Origin: Alexandriicola marinus
Lineage (GTDB): Bacteria > Pseudomonadota > Alphaproteobacteria > Rhodobacterales > Rhodobacteraceae
Assembly: GCF_004000435.1 (NCBI RefSeq)
Contig: NZ_RBVZ01000002.1
Span: 984,501-1,048,500 of the forward strand
Direction of reading: 5' to 3'
DNA length: 64,000 nt
Of the stretch, positions 1-9,028 are shown in pieces; the first letter of the stretch is position 1; the number at the start of each line of letters is the position of its first letter. The position numbers and the translations under genes were made by a program. Under the pieces are notes generated by a model. That model had not been told where the DNA came from. It made no database searches and saw nothing but the letters and a program-made list of their open reading frames with translations.

Positions 1-2
1 TC

Positions 3-719
3 GAGACCGACGCCCTGACCGTCGCGGGCACCACCGTGGCCGAGAACATCCGCGATGCGATCGTGCACAACGACGACGTGATCCGCCCGCTTTCGAACCC
101 GGTCTATCCCGAAGGCTCGCTTGCCGTGCTGCGCGGCAACCTTTGCCCCGACGGCGCGGTGATCAAGCCCGCGGCCTGCGATCCGAAATACTATGACCAC
201 GAAGGCCCGGCGCTGGTGTTCGACAGCTATCCCGAGATGAAGGCCGCGATCGATGACGAGGATCTCGACGTGACGCCCGATACCGTGCTTGTCCTGCGCA
301 ATGCCGGGCCACAGGGCGGGCCGGGAATGCCGGAATGGGGGATGCTGCCGATCCCCAAGGCGCTGATCCGTCGGGGCCACCGCGACATGCTGCGCATCTC
401 GGACGCGCGGATGTCGGGCACCTCCTACGGCGCCTGCGTTCTGCATGTGGCACCCGAGAGCTTTGTCGGCGGGCCGCTGGCGCTCTTGCGGACGGGCGAC
501 ATCATCCGGCTCGATCTCGCGAACCGGCGTCTCGATATGCTTGTCTCCGACGCCGAGCTTGCCGCCCGCCGCGCCGAGTGGAGCCCGCCCGAGCCCCGGT
601 TCCAGCGCGGTTGGGGCTGGATGTTCTCGCGCCACGTGGGCCAAGCCGATACCGGCTGCGATTTCGACTACCTGACCACCGCGCACGGAAGCGGCCCGGG
701 CGAGCCTGACATCTTCTGA
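3..719 (+). CDS. IlvD/Edd family dehydratase, C-terminal part (5' end outside window)
   Basis: The reading frame is open from the window edge, so this is the last 238 residues of a larger protein. Family members are about 570-600 residues [4Fe-4S] or [2Fe-2S] dehydratases that convert dihydroxy acids or sugar acids to 2-keto acids. The C-terminal block DARMSGTSYGACVLHVAPE is the conserved IlvD/Edd signature. The tail, rich in Trp and Arg and ending near GCDFDYL, resembles the sugar-acid (L-arabinonate-like) branch more than branched-chain amino acid IlvD; that sub-assignment is inference. The iron-sulphur ligands lie upstream and cannot be checked. Confidence 0.85.
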   Translation, partial: ETDALTVAGTTVAENIRDAIVHNDDVIRPLSNPVYPEGSLAVLRGNLCPDGAVIKPAACDPKYYDHEGPALVFDSYPEMKAAIDDEDLDVTPDTVLVLRNAGPQGGPGMPEWGMLPIPKALIRRGHRDMLRISDARMSGTSYGACVLHVAPESFVGGPLALLRTGDIIRLDLANRRLDMLVSDAELAARRAEWSPPEPRFQRGWGWMFSRHVGQADTGCDFDYLTTAHGSGPGEPDIF

Positions 720-1076
720 ACCGGCGAGACAGATCACCACGACGGGCCCGCTTGCCCTGGGAGTCAAGTTTGGCCACTTGATCGGATGTTCCTGACAGGC
801 GCCCTCCATCGCCCGATCGACTTTGCCACCGACCGTACGATCAGCATGCCGCCACCCCCCGACGGGCGACTGATGGCAAACCCGGGCGTTCGTCAGCCCG
901 GCAGTCCACCCCGACAATTCTCGCCGACCCGCCCCTGCGCTGCTGCAGGGCACCAGCATGGATTTCATCGCTGTCCGGCGCTTCAACCGGTGGCCGTCAA
1001 ATCATCCCTTCCATCGTTCACATGACCGTGTCGTCACCGGTATTGACAAGCATGAGGCTCGGGTTAATTCCCGCGG
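720..1076. other. Intergenic stretch, no gene recognised
   Basis: This stretch of about 360 bases lies between the dehydratase and the Hpt gene. One short ORF (786-1025) is open on the plus strand, but its product is low complexity (Pro, Arg, Gln) with no recognisable motif, and I regard it as chance. I see no clear terminator or palindrome. Confidence 0.5.
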
Positions 1077-1436
1077 ATGACTGAACAACCATTGATCGAT
1101 CTCGAGAAACTCGTGCAGTTCGGGCCGCTTCTACAGAGCGGCCTTATTGATCATTTCAAAGCAGACTTGAGTGACGAAATCTCTGCAATTCGTGCTGCTT
1201 TGGCATCTTCGCAGTTTGAAGCGGTCTCCTCGATTGCACACCGGGCGGTTGGCCTATGCCAAGTAGTGGGCGCGGATTCCCTCATTACGAGAATGCGATT
1301 GATCGAACACGCGTCGTTGGAGTCAAATATCGAGGAAATCCGTTTACATACCCGTGAACTTGACGATTTGCTGGAACGGACGGTCAGCGCAATGAAGACT
1401 TGCACGGGTGAGAGCAGGACTTCGGGTCAGGAGTAG
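1077..1436 (+). CDS. Histidine phosphotransfer (Hpt) domain protein
   Basis: A 119-residue protein that is almost entirely one helical Hpt domain. The phosphoacceptor region reads IAHRAVGLCQVVGADSL at about residues 53-69, with His55 the likely phosphorylated residue followed by the usual small-residue turn and GA. Hpt proteins shuttle phosphate between receivers in multistep phosphorelays. It is convergent with the stand-alone receiver (1564-1941), with a sensor kinase beyond that, so a relay kinase-receiver-Hpt is plausible but inferred. The canonical Lys/Gly after the His (HxxKG) is replaced by Arg-Ala-Val-Gly, so this is a divergent member. The ribosome site before the ATG is weak. Codon use is less GC-rich than in the photosynthesis genes. 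Confidence 0.7.
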   Translation: MTEQPLIDLEKLVQFGPLLQSGLIDHFKADLSDEISAIRAALASSQFEAVSSIAHRAVGLCQVVGADSLITRMRLIEHASLESNIEEIRLHTRELDDLLERTVSAMKTCTGESRTSGQE

Positions 1437-1563
1437 AATGACCCTATCGGCAAGAGTAATCACACGACCTGCTCCGCTGTCCGGATGGAACGCCGTTTTC
1501 AATTCATGTCTTGAGTATCTGCGGCCGACCTGAATTCTTGCCGACCTGTCTTCTTCGAATGGC

Positions 1564-1941
1564 TCAGGTCTGAGCGTTGAAATCGATAGGGCCTGCGCCA
1601 AGGATCGCTTTGACTTCTTGAGAAAACTTCACTTTTCCAATTATCTGTACATCGTCAAGTTCCGGAGGAATACCGAGCATGTCCAAAGACTGCTTGGAAT
1701 ACGATGTCAGGAAGGCGAATTCTACGCCTTGCAACAGCAGCCATTCAGCAAACGAGAAACTTGTATGATCCCCAAGATTTACGTCCAAAAAGGCCAAATC
1801 GGGTAGCTCAAGTTGTGCCCTCGCCTTCGCCGCCGAGGCCGATTTGAACATCTCCACAGATCGATCATCGTATTTCGCAATCTCCAGTCGCATCAATTCG
1901 GCAATAAGCGACTGGTCTTCCAGGATCATAATATACCCCAA
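1564..1941 (-). CDS. Stand-alone receiver-domain response regulator (CheY-like)
   Basis: A 125-residue single receiver domain with no output domain. Acidic residues Glu8-Asp9 start the pocket, the phosphoacceptor is Asp53 in LAFLDVNLGD, Thr79 lies in FAFLTSYS and the conserved Lys is Lys103 in IIGKVKF. Proteins of this kind are commonly the partners of HWE/HisKA2 kinases and act by protein-protein contact. The kinase at 2474-6751 lies upstream on the same strand with 530 bases between, so this gene probably has its own promoter. Partnership with the kinase and the Hpt protein is inferred from position only. Confidence 0.85.
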   Translation of the reverse strand: MGYIMILEDQSLIAELMRLEIAKYDDRSVEMFKSASAAKARAQLELPDLAFLDVNLGDHTSFSFAEWLLLQGVEFAFLTSYSKQSLDMLGIPPELDDVQIIGKVKFSQEVKAILGAGPIDFNAQT

Positions 1942-2473
1942 GCCGCACTCCCGTATACGAACCGAGGATCAATGGTCCTAGCTTCGACTAAAATTGCTGC
2001 GAATAGTATCACAAGTTTTACCTTTAGTAAAGTTCATCAAACTTTAGTGAAGAACGCACTTCGCCCCACGATCCCGCAGTCCAGCCGGTGTCATGAGATG
2101 ATTTAACCAGTTTCATCAGGGTCTTGTGCCTGACGAAGATGCTTGAATTTTCCCGATTGTCGACACTACGTCAAGACCCAACGCTCGGCCAAACGTCGCA
2201 GCGCAATGGAACCTCTCGCCGGGAGAGCCGTTGATCCGACCGAAACGGGCCTCTGGAAACCGAGCCTGCGGCACCTGGTGCGCCTTTGAAACATCGCTCC
2301 ATCAGGTGGACCCTACCTTTGAGGCAATACTTACGGCCGCAAGAAAAACCGAGGTCAATAACGTGTCGATGATCTGACTGGTGTCTATTCTTTCCGCGTT
2401 TCAGAATTCAGTTTTCACTTTCGAAATCAACCACAGAGCGAAACTCATTCCCACATCTCAATCGAGCGACACG
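1942..2473. other. Long intergenic region upstream of the receiver gene
   Basis: About 530 bases without a credible gene, lying downstream of the kinase and upstream of the receiver, both on the minus strand. It contains a near-direct repeat around actttagt (2025-2050) and an element matching the alphaproteobacterial general-stress EcfG promoter pattern on the plus strand (see 2209-2233). The receiver promoter should be here, but I see no unambiguous -35/-10 pair. Confidence 0.5.
2209..2233 (+). promoter_or_regulatory. EcfG-like promoter motif (GGAAC-N16-CGTT)
   Basis: The bases read ggaac, 16 bases, then cgtt, an exact fit to the consensus of promoters used by the general stress sigma factor EcfG in Alphaproteobacteria. 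It points along the plus strand, where no protein gene follows before the kinase 3' end at 2474. It may drive a small RNA or an antisense transcript, or be chance. Confidence 0.3.
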
Positions 2474-5400
2474 TCATGAGGGCCGAAATAGTTCGTATGT
2501 CATGCCATCATTTTGAAACTCCATCGCCACCGAGCTTTCGAGTTCACTAGGCAGGATTGACATCAAGAGGAGAGTTCCAAAACCTTGGCGACGAGACTCC
2601 TCCAATTCCGGGCCACCAACCTCTCTCCACTTCAAACTGGAGAGTACGCCATCCTTGGCCTTGACCGTTATCAGCACCTTGCCGTCAATGTTGGAAAGCG
2701 AACCGTATTTCACGGCATTGGTAAGCAATTCGTGAATTGCCAAGCCAATCAGCATTGATGAACTGGCAGAGAGAGTCAGCTTGTCGCCTTCGAGGAAAAC
2801 GCGTTCACGTTGGGAATCGGCATAGGCATCAAGCTCAAGATCCAAGAGTTCCTGAAACGATTGGCTGCTCCAGCCACACGTCGTCAGTTTCGCATGGGTT
2901 CGCGCCATCGCAGAGAGCCGTTCATTCAAGTCTTCAACCATGGAATCGATGTCAAGCGCACTTGCCGCCGTGAACTGCGTCACAGCCTGAATGGTTGCGA
3001 TGACATTCTTGACCCGATGCTCCAACTCCGCGACCAAGATATCCTTTCGCTGGTTCGCCTCCAGCAGGGGCGTTTGGTCTGTTATCGCAATAACGATCTC
3101 TCGAACCTTGCTTAAGTTCAGCTGGTTGGTGATGATCGGCTTTACATACACGATGACTCGGCGAAGCTCATCTTCATCAGATACCCTGATTTGATCTTCA
3201 TACTCGTGCTCTTTGCCTTTCACCGCCATTTCCACGGCGACGCGCAATCGGGCCAATGACTCCGTCGACATTTCATCGGCCAAGATCTCAAACACGTCGT
3301 GATGGCGAATCTCAAACGAGCTCCTTCCGGCGATCCGTGAGAATTCTTTGTTTACTGTCAGAACCGCCGAAGTCGAATCCACAAGAGCGATCTGGGAATC
3401 CAATGCATCGATAATGTTTCCAAGCCTCACGGATTGCTTTGCATTGGCGTCGCGCATCGCAACAAGCTGAGAAATATCCAAGGTCATTGATATGACGCCA
3501 TCCGTCTTCCCGGTCGCATCGCGATAGGGCTGAATAATCCGCCGGAAGACGCCTTCGACCTTGTCGCCGCTCGCGTTGATCGTGTCGACGAATGCCTCAT
3601 CTTCGACCTGGGTTCTCCCGGTCCGGTATACGGCGTCGTACAATGGTTTGAGGGCGTCGTAGTGGTCCGGGAAGAAGGCGCTTGGCATCTTCCCGGTTGG
3701 GTCTTTCGATCCAAGAAATGCCCGCGCCGATTCGTTTGCGTGCACAATGACGTGATCGGGCCCGCGGTGGATCGTGATGCCGATTGGCGCAAGTTCGAAA
3801 TTCCCCAGAATCCGTTCGCCCGCGTTCTCAAGGTCAGACTTCTTTTGCTTCACGGCCTGCTCGAGCTGTTTGAGTTCTGTGACCTCCAGCGCCGTTACTC
3901 CGATACCGATGATCGTTCCGTCATCGGTAATGACGGGGAAGTAATTCGCGATCCACGTCCGGATCTGACTGTCTCTTGCCCTGGCAGGCGCCGTGACTTC
4001 CACATCCAGAACGGCCTCGCCCGTTTCCATGATCCGCGAGAAAATCGGTTCAACAATTTCCCAGATCTCTGGCACCACATCGGCAGGGTGTCTTCCGATG
4101 ATCTTGTTGACGGGGTGGCCAATGGTTTCAGCCAGCGCGCTGTTTACGCGCACATAGCGCATATCAGCGCCGTGCAATCCAACCCCAATGGGCGATCGTT
4201 CATAGAATGCTTCCAGCTCGGCGAGACGCCTTTCAAGTTGCCGCCCCGTCTCCGCCAACTGGATTTGCTGCAAACGCTGCTCGGTAATTTCGATGAATGA
4301 TACGACGGACCCGTCGATCTTGTCGTGGATATCCCGGTAGGGTTTCAACCTGACAATGAAATGCCGCCGACCGTCATCGCCCATCACCTCGCGCGAGAAG
4401 GGTTTGAGGCTACTGGCCAGGCGATCAAGGTCCTCCCGCAGGTCCGGGTAGTCCAGGATCGTCCTCAGATCAAATATGGACCGCCCGAGATCACGATCCT
4501 GAATTGCGAACAGATCCTTGCTCAGTGGCGTGAACAGCTTGAGCAAGCCATCGCTATCAATGAACAATGTCGCAATATCAGTGCTTTCCAAAAGATTCTG
4601 CAGGTTGCTGTTCGCAACCCCCAGTTCCTTGTTGTTGGCGATGAGTTCGGTATTTATCGTCTCCAACTCTTCATTGACGGCCTGCAATTCTTCCCTGGAC
4701 GTCTCCAGTTCTTCGTTCGAGCTCTGCAACTCCTCGTTCATTGTCAGAAGCTCTTCATTATTGGCCCTAAGCTCCTGCTCGGCCATCTCAAAATCTCGTT
4801 CTCGCGCAGCCAGCATTTTGCGCGCTGTTCCAAGCTCGCTCTCGTAGGCTTGTTCCGTGTCACTCCGGGAAGAGAAAAACTCTGGCGGCTTATCCCGCAT
4901 GCGGACAGGCTGAAATGCGATCAGGATGGATTTGACCTCCTCATCCATTGGTCTGGCCAGAAGATCAAAGACTTCACTCTCTCCGTTGACCTCGACAACA
5001 ATATCCGAAATCTCACTCACCGACTTGCTCTCGCGCACAGCCTTGAGGATCATTCTCAAAGGCATCCGCAGGCCTTCGATGAAATAATCATCCAGAACCG
5101 CACTCGGAACGCCTTTGGCGGGACGCAGAAATTGACGGATATTCTCAGAGGCGTAAATCACCTCATCATGCTGACTTATCCGCACAAAGGGTGGGGAAAA
5201 GTTTGAAAGAAACGCCTGTTCCGTCTCGGTTTCGATATCGATGCTGAGTCTATTTTTCCGGGGTTGCGCCAGATCGGGAATGGTCCTCTTTGGAAGTTGG
5301 GCCACTGTCGGAACGCCATGACTGGTGAAAGGTGCCGTGAGCGAAGCGATCGCATCTTCTCGTCTGAACACACGGGCAGAGCGAGAGAGCGTCTCGAAAA

Positions 5401-6751
5401 GGCGGGCGTTCCCGAACAGGTTTTCTGATGGTCCGAGCCAGAGGATACCCTTTGGATTCAAGGCATAGTGAAACCTTGAAATGATCTCCTCCTGGGCATC
5501 CTGATTTATGTAGATCATGAGATTTCGGCAGCAAATCAGATCGATCTTGGAAAAGGGTGGATCAGACAGAACATTGTGAGGCGCAAAGATGCACAGGCTG
5601 CGAATTGAATTCGATGCCGTGAACGATCCGCGATCATCCTGAAAGAATGCCCTCCTGCGTGCCATGGTCAACTTATCGACCGAGGCTTGATCATAGGTCG
5701 CACGACGTGCGTCCGCGAGAGCATCAAGATCGATGTCGGTGCCAAATATCTTCCAAGGCCGTTGGTCGCCCGTCTTGCTTTGTAGTTCACGAACAAGGAT
5801 TGCCAAGGAATAGACTTCTTCACCCGTCGAACAGCCGGGGCACCACACTCGGAATTCTTCCTGATCCCGTTTGAGCAACTCGGGCAGGACGTGTTGCTCG
5901 ATGTAGTCAAACATCTCGGGATTGCGGAAGAACTGTGTCACACCGATCAGGAAATCACGAACGAGTGCCACCTGCTCGGATTCGGACGATCGAAGTTCAT
6001 CAAGGTAGGTATCAACATCGGAAATATGATTTATGAGCATTCGCCGCAATGTTCGGCGCACCAGGGTTCCGGGCTTGTATTTGGAAAAGCTCGATGAATC
6101 GTTTTTCTTGAGGGCCTGCAATATCTGCGGCAGCTTCTTTTCAATCTCAGCGATAAGCTCATTGTTCTGATTGCCTACGGCCTGATTGCGAAATCGTTCC
6201 AACTCGATCAACTTGGCCGGTATCTCACTCGGCCGAAGCAGAAAATCGATCAGGCCGGTGGCAGCCGCACTATCCGGCATTCCGCTGAACTTGGCACTGT
6301 CCGCACGTTGGGCGATCGTGACACCACCGCCGCCCTTGACGGCACTCACTCCGATCGTACCGTCCGAACCGGTTCCTGACAGCACAAGTGCGTAGGCGTC
6401 ACTCTCCTGATCATCAGCCAGAGATTTGAAGAATAGATCAATCGGTGTGCGCAGTTGTTGATCATCTGCCATTGGCGTCAGCGCGAGCACGCCTTCGTAC
6501 ATGGTCACGTAATATCCCGGCACGATGACATAGACGGTGTTCGGCGCAGGGATTTCGCCAGACTTGATCGGCTTGACCGGCATGGCCGTGTGCTTTGCCA
6601 ACAGGTCGACCATCATGGACGGCCCGGTCCGGGACATGTGCTGGACGATAACAAACGCGAGCCCAGTGTCATGCGGCATCGCCTCGAGAAGTTCCGTCAG
6701 AGCTTCCAATCCGCCCGCTGAAGAACCGATCCCAACTATCCTGGTATTCAT
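2474..6751 (-). CDS. CheB-CheR-PAS hybrid sensor histidine kinase of the HWE family
   Basis: A 1425-residue cytoplasmic multidomain protein. Domain order: CheB-type methylesterase at the N terminus (GIGSSAGG nucleophile region, IVQHMS His, SGTGSDG Asp); CheR methyltransferase (about residues 200-465, SAM loop VWCPGCSTGEE near 305); a PAS-like segment; a long coiled coil of repeated NEEL/EELQ units; several PAS domains; and a C-terminal HWE kinase with HRVKN, the phospho-His near residue 1244. I chose the ATG at 6751 because GAGGA lies just upstream and CheB homology starts at once; a longer ORF reaches 6802. No membrane segment is visible. Such hybrids sense redox or light through PAS-bound cofactors, but the ligand cannot be read from sequence. 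The stand-alone receiver nearby is a likely phosphorylation target. Confidence 0.9.
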   Translation of the reverse strand: MNTRIVGIGSSAGGLEALTELLEAMPHDTGLAFVIVQHMSRTGPSMMVDLLAKHTAMPVKPIKSGEIPAPNTVYVIVPGYYVTMYEGVLALTPMADDQQLRTPIDLFFKSLADDQESDAYALVLSGTGSDGTIGVSAVKGGGGVTIAQRADSAKFSGMPDSAAATGLIDFLLRPSEIPAKLIELERFRNQAVGNQNNELIAEIEKKLPQILQALKKNDSSSFSKYKPGTLVRRTLRRMLINHISDVDTYLDELRSSESEQVALVRDFLIGVTQFFRNPEMFDYIEQHVLPELLKRDQEEFRVWCPGCSTGEEVYSLAILVRELQSKTGDQRPWKIFGTDIDLDALADARRATYDQASVDKLTMARRRAFFQDDRGSFTASNSIRSLCIFAPHNVLSDPPFSKIDLICCRNLMIYINQDAQEEIISRFHYALNPKGILWLGPSENLFGNARLFETLSRSARVFRREDAIASLTAPFTSHGVPTVAQLPKRTIPDLAQPRKNRLSIDIETETEQAFLSNFSPPFVRISQHDEVIYASENIRQFLRPAKGVPSAVLDDYFIEGLRMPLRMILKAVRESKSVSEISDIVVEVNGESEVFDLLARPMDEEVKSILIAFQPVRMRDKPPEFFSSRSDTEQAYESELGTARKMLAARERDFEMAEQELRANNEELLTMNEELQSSNEELETSREELQAVNEELETINTELIANNKELGVANSNLQNLLESTDIATLFIDSDGLLKLFTPLSKDLFAIQDRDLGRSIFDLRTILDYPDLREDLDRLASSLKPFSREVMGDDGRRHFIVRLKPYRDIHDKIDGSVVSFIEITEQRLQQIQLAETGRQLERRLAELEAFYERSPIGVGLHGADMRYVRVNSALAETIGHPVNKIIGRHPADVVPEIWEIVEPIFSRIMETGEAVLDVEVTAPARARDSQIRTWIANYFPVITDDGTIIGIGVTALEVTELKQLEQAVKQKKSDLENAGERILGNFELAPIGITIHRGPDHVIVHANESARAFLGSKDPTGKMPSAFFPDHYDALKPLYDAVYRTGRTQVEDEAFVDTINASGDKVEGVFRRIIQPYRDATGKTDGVISMTLDISQLVAMRDANAKQSVRLGNIIDALDSQIALVDSTSAVLTVNKEFSRIAGRSSFEIRHHDVFEILADEMSTESLARLRVAVEMAVKGKEHEYEDQIRVSDEDELRRVIVYVKPIITNQLNLSKVREIVIAITDQTPLLEANQRKDILVAELEHRVKNVIATIQAVTQFTAASALDIDSMVEDLNERLSAMARTHAKLTTCGWSSQSFQELLDLELDAYADSQRERVFLEGDKLTLSASSSMLIGLAIHELLTNAVKYGSLSNIDGKVLITVKAKDGVLSSLKWREVGGPELEESRRQGFGTLLLMSILPSELESSVAMEFQNDGMTYELFRPS

Positions 6752-7254
6752 GGCTGTCCTCGTAGGCGATGGCTGTCGATACGAAGCTGAACCTGCAAAC
6801 AATACCTTTCACAATTTCTTGTTATCTAAAGTATATTCCCATCCGTGCATCTGGCAAGTCGCCTGATATATCTTTCGGTCGACAGATGCCTGGGTCAGAC
6901 GAAAGACGCAAGTTTTCCTACAAAACGGACACCGGTCATATTTTATTATTGGATTTTGATTTTCTATCGATCAGAATTCGACGTTTTCAGAAATTCGGAT
7001 GGAGGGTCGACTTCGGGAGGATGGAAATATCTTTATGAGACATATCGAAGCACGGCTGACGCGGGGATAGCCGAATCGATTCGCGTCTTGGAACCTATTG
7101 ATAGGGTAAGTTCCTGGATGCGCGTCGGGTTGGGGTCAGGCGCCGAATATTTTTTCTGCCGACAGACTTCCTTGTGCGAAAAAATAGCTGTGACTTGTGT
7201 GTTTTCGTCTGACTGACCGATGCGCATATTGCTCGACCCGAGCCTGTTCCCGAA
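6752..7254. other. AT-richer intergenic region, no gene recognised
   Basis: About 500 bases upstream of the kinase gene. Short ORFs exist on both strands (for example 6845-7216 plus) but none shows a motif, a credible ribosome site or the local codon bias. The composition is clearly richer in A+T than the rest of the window. The kinase promoter must lie near its left end. An inverted repeat ggaac...gttcc occurs near 7090-7115. Confidence 0.5.
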
Positions 7255-7445
7255 GCTCGACGGTACCGGGTTACTGGCAACACGTCTGGTGGGTGTTCGA
7301 TGCCCGCGATCAGCAGGACTTTCTTTCCAAGACCGCAGGCATGGATCTGGCTGGCCAGATTGCGATGATCCGTGTGCCCTTTCTCGTGACGCACCGGCAG
7401 ATCGGTCTGGACGGCATTGCCAAGTTGCTTTCAGCGGCTCGAAAG
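7255..7445 (+). pseudogene. Remnant of an alpha/beta-hydrolase (dipeptidyl-peptidase/esterase-like)
   Basis: A short plus-strand open stretch encodes PGYWQHVWWVFDARDQQDFL followed by a segment ending in IRVPFLVTH. This resembles the C-terminal part of large alpha/beta-hydrolases, where PFLVTHGENDRQIP carries the catalytic Asp. Here the GEND residues are missing between TH and RQIG, and no N-terminal half with a nucleophile elbow is present. I therefore call it a decayed fragment lying against the IS6 remnant. The identification rests on one motif and is tentative. Confidence 0.4.
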
Positions 7446-7449
7446 TCGT

Positions 7450-8115
7450 CTAACCCAAGCCGGTCCTCTCACGGGTATAGCTGGTCCAGAGGCTGACGCA
7501 TCCGTCCTTGCATGACGATAGCAGTTGGCGGTGAGGCGATAGCGGCGTGGTTTGAAGACGGCGTTGATCTGGTCATGGGCGGCAAGGAAGCGTTGCGCCT
7601 GTCTTGGTGACTTGAACCGCGCCATGATTATTTCCCGCCGCCGTGTCGGTCTGTGGCTGCCCTCGATCCTGTTGTTGAGCCCCTCGTGTGCCCGGTGATC
7701 GGCACCTGGTGCCTGACTTATGATCGGCTTGATATCGCTGCGTAGCTTGTCAGTGATGACGACCCTTGGCTGGCCGATCGCGTTGCGGCGTGTCTGAACC
7801 AGGATGTCGAGCGTGTCGTCATTGGCGTCGACCGCCCGCCACAGCCAGTGCGTCACGCCATTGATCGCGATCACAACCTCGTCCATGGGCCACTTGTCGT
7901 TTGGACGAGGTCGGTCCGGGCGGATACAAGCGGCGAAATGCGCGCCAAACCAGTTGACTCAAAGGCGAATGGCTTCGCGGCTGACGACCACACCGCGTTC
8001 GGGGAGAAGATCTTCGACATCTGCGCTACTCAGAGCAAACCGATAATAGGCCCACACGGCATATACGATCACCGCACGCGGGTAACGGAAGCCTTTGAGG
8101 CGCGGGAGAGAGGCT
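7450..8115 (-). pseudogene. IS6-family transposase remnant
   Basis: Reading the minus strand, an N-terminal part with LKGFRYPRAVIVYAVWAYYRF is followed by SSADVEDLLPERGV and then an in-frame TGA. The frame continues with WPMDEVV, INGVTHWLWRAVDAN, PRVVITDKL, GLNNRIEGSHRPTRRRE and FKSPRQAQRF, all typical of IS6 (IS26-like) DDE transposases. About 20 residues are missing between the VQTRRN and PRVVITDK motifs, and a frameshift near the end displaces the normal tail, which reappears in another frame (SLWTSYTR) and stops at 7450. Stop codon, deletion and frameshift together make it non-functional. Terminal inverted repeats were not identified. Confidence 0.85.
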
Positions 8116-8186
8116 GGTGCTTTCGTTTCCGCCTGCTACCCTCAACCGCGCCCGCCAACAACTTGGCAATGCCCGCTCGAGTCCAC

Positions 8187-8525
8187 GCGATCGGCGCCAT
8201 GTTTGATCAGGTGCTCGAGGCGGCGAATATGAGGCTCGACCCTATGACATGTGCGCGCTACCGGCGATCGGGCGGTCTCGAAATTGAGGTCTTCGACATC
8301 AAGACCGGCAAGGCGCGCCCGACGGTGATCCTTTCCGGGGGCGAGACCTTCATCGCGGCACTGGCTCTGGCGCCTGTGGTCGAAAGCCTGTCGGGTAAGA
8401 TCCGGATGGACACGATCTTTATTGATGAGGGTTTCGGCAGCCTCGATACCGAGAACGGGGCGGGCACGTTGGACATGGTGATTCAGGTTCTTGCGGCGCT
8501 GATTGAAGGCAGCCGAGCGGTAGCC
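8187..8525 (+). pseudogene. C-terminal fragment of an SbcC/Rad50-like ATPase
   Basis: The frame encodes the ABC-ATPase signature LSGGETFIAALALAP, then IRMDTIFIDEGFGSLDTENG and TLDMVIQVLAALIEGSRAV. These match the C-terminal signature and Walker B regions of SbcC-type SMC nucleases. Preceding residues (MTCARYR..GGLEIEVFDI) fit the same family. The N-terminal Walker A half, the coiled coil and the final residues are absent, and the surrounding reading frame is open only by chance through the IS remnant. It is a truncated relic, probably left by the rearrangement that also brought in the IS6 element. Confidence 0.75.
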
Positions 8526-9028
8526 GGGTCGAGGAAAGAAAGGGGCTGGGATGACAGAGGGGTGGGAATACCGCGAGACAGACTCGCGCCGGACAGCCTC
8601 TGTCCGCGGCGGGGTGCGCCCGATTGGTCGGGGATTAGTAAGGAATGTACGTCAAACTTTCTCGCGCTAGGTCCGGTGCCGTCCAAGAACGCCGTTGAAA
8701 ATATTGTCTTAATCGTAATGGGTTGTACGGCTCTGGCGGTTATTGTCAGGTCTGGTCCAACACATGGACGGCAAAATTCGTAATGATGGGGTAGGGGGGC
8801 GAGTCCCTTCAGCGGCACCACAATCACAAAATCCAGCTTCCCTCGGGTGGTATCTCGACTGTCGATATCCGGCTGTTGATGCGATAGCCTGCAGGTGGAC
8901 GGCAACGCCATGTCGCCCCTGGCGACCCGGATTTCTCGAATCGTTGAGTTGATGCCGGGGCCAAGTTGGCTAATAGTTTCTCGATAACGATCCGGAGACA
9001 TGCTCCGGACACAACTCAGGGAGTTCAC
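8526..9028. other. Intergenic region upstream of the ABC transporter operon
   Basis: About 500 bases with no recognised gene. A minus-strand ORF crossing it (8483-9310) runs antisense into the binding-protein gene and has no motif. A small palindrome, tccgga-N7-tccgga, lies at about 8992-9010, just before the ribosome site, and could be an operator or leader hairpin. The promoter of the transport operon is expected here. Confidence 0.45.

Noticed and set aside
786-1025. Short ORF before the Hpt gene
   Set aside because: No motif, no ribosome site; composition suggests chance.
4325-5206. 293-residue plus-strand ORF opposite the sensor kinase
   Set aside because: Lies opposite the coiled-coil repeats, whose composition keeps the reverse frame open.
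7090-7115. GGAAC...GTTCC inverted repeat considered as an EcfG promoter for the kinase
   Set aside because: The -10 element CGTT is missing at the right distance; left as a repeat only.
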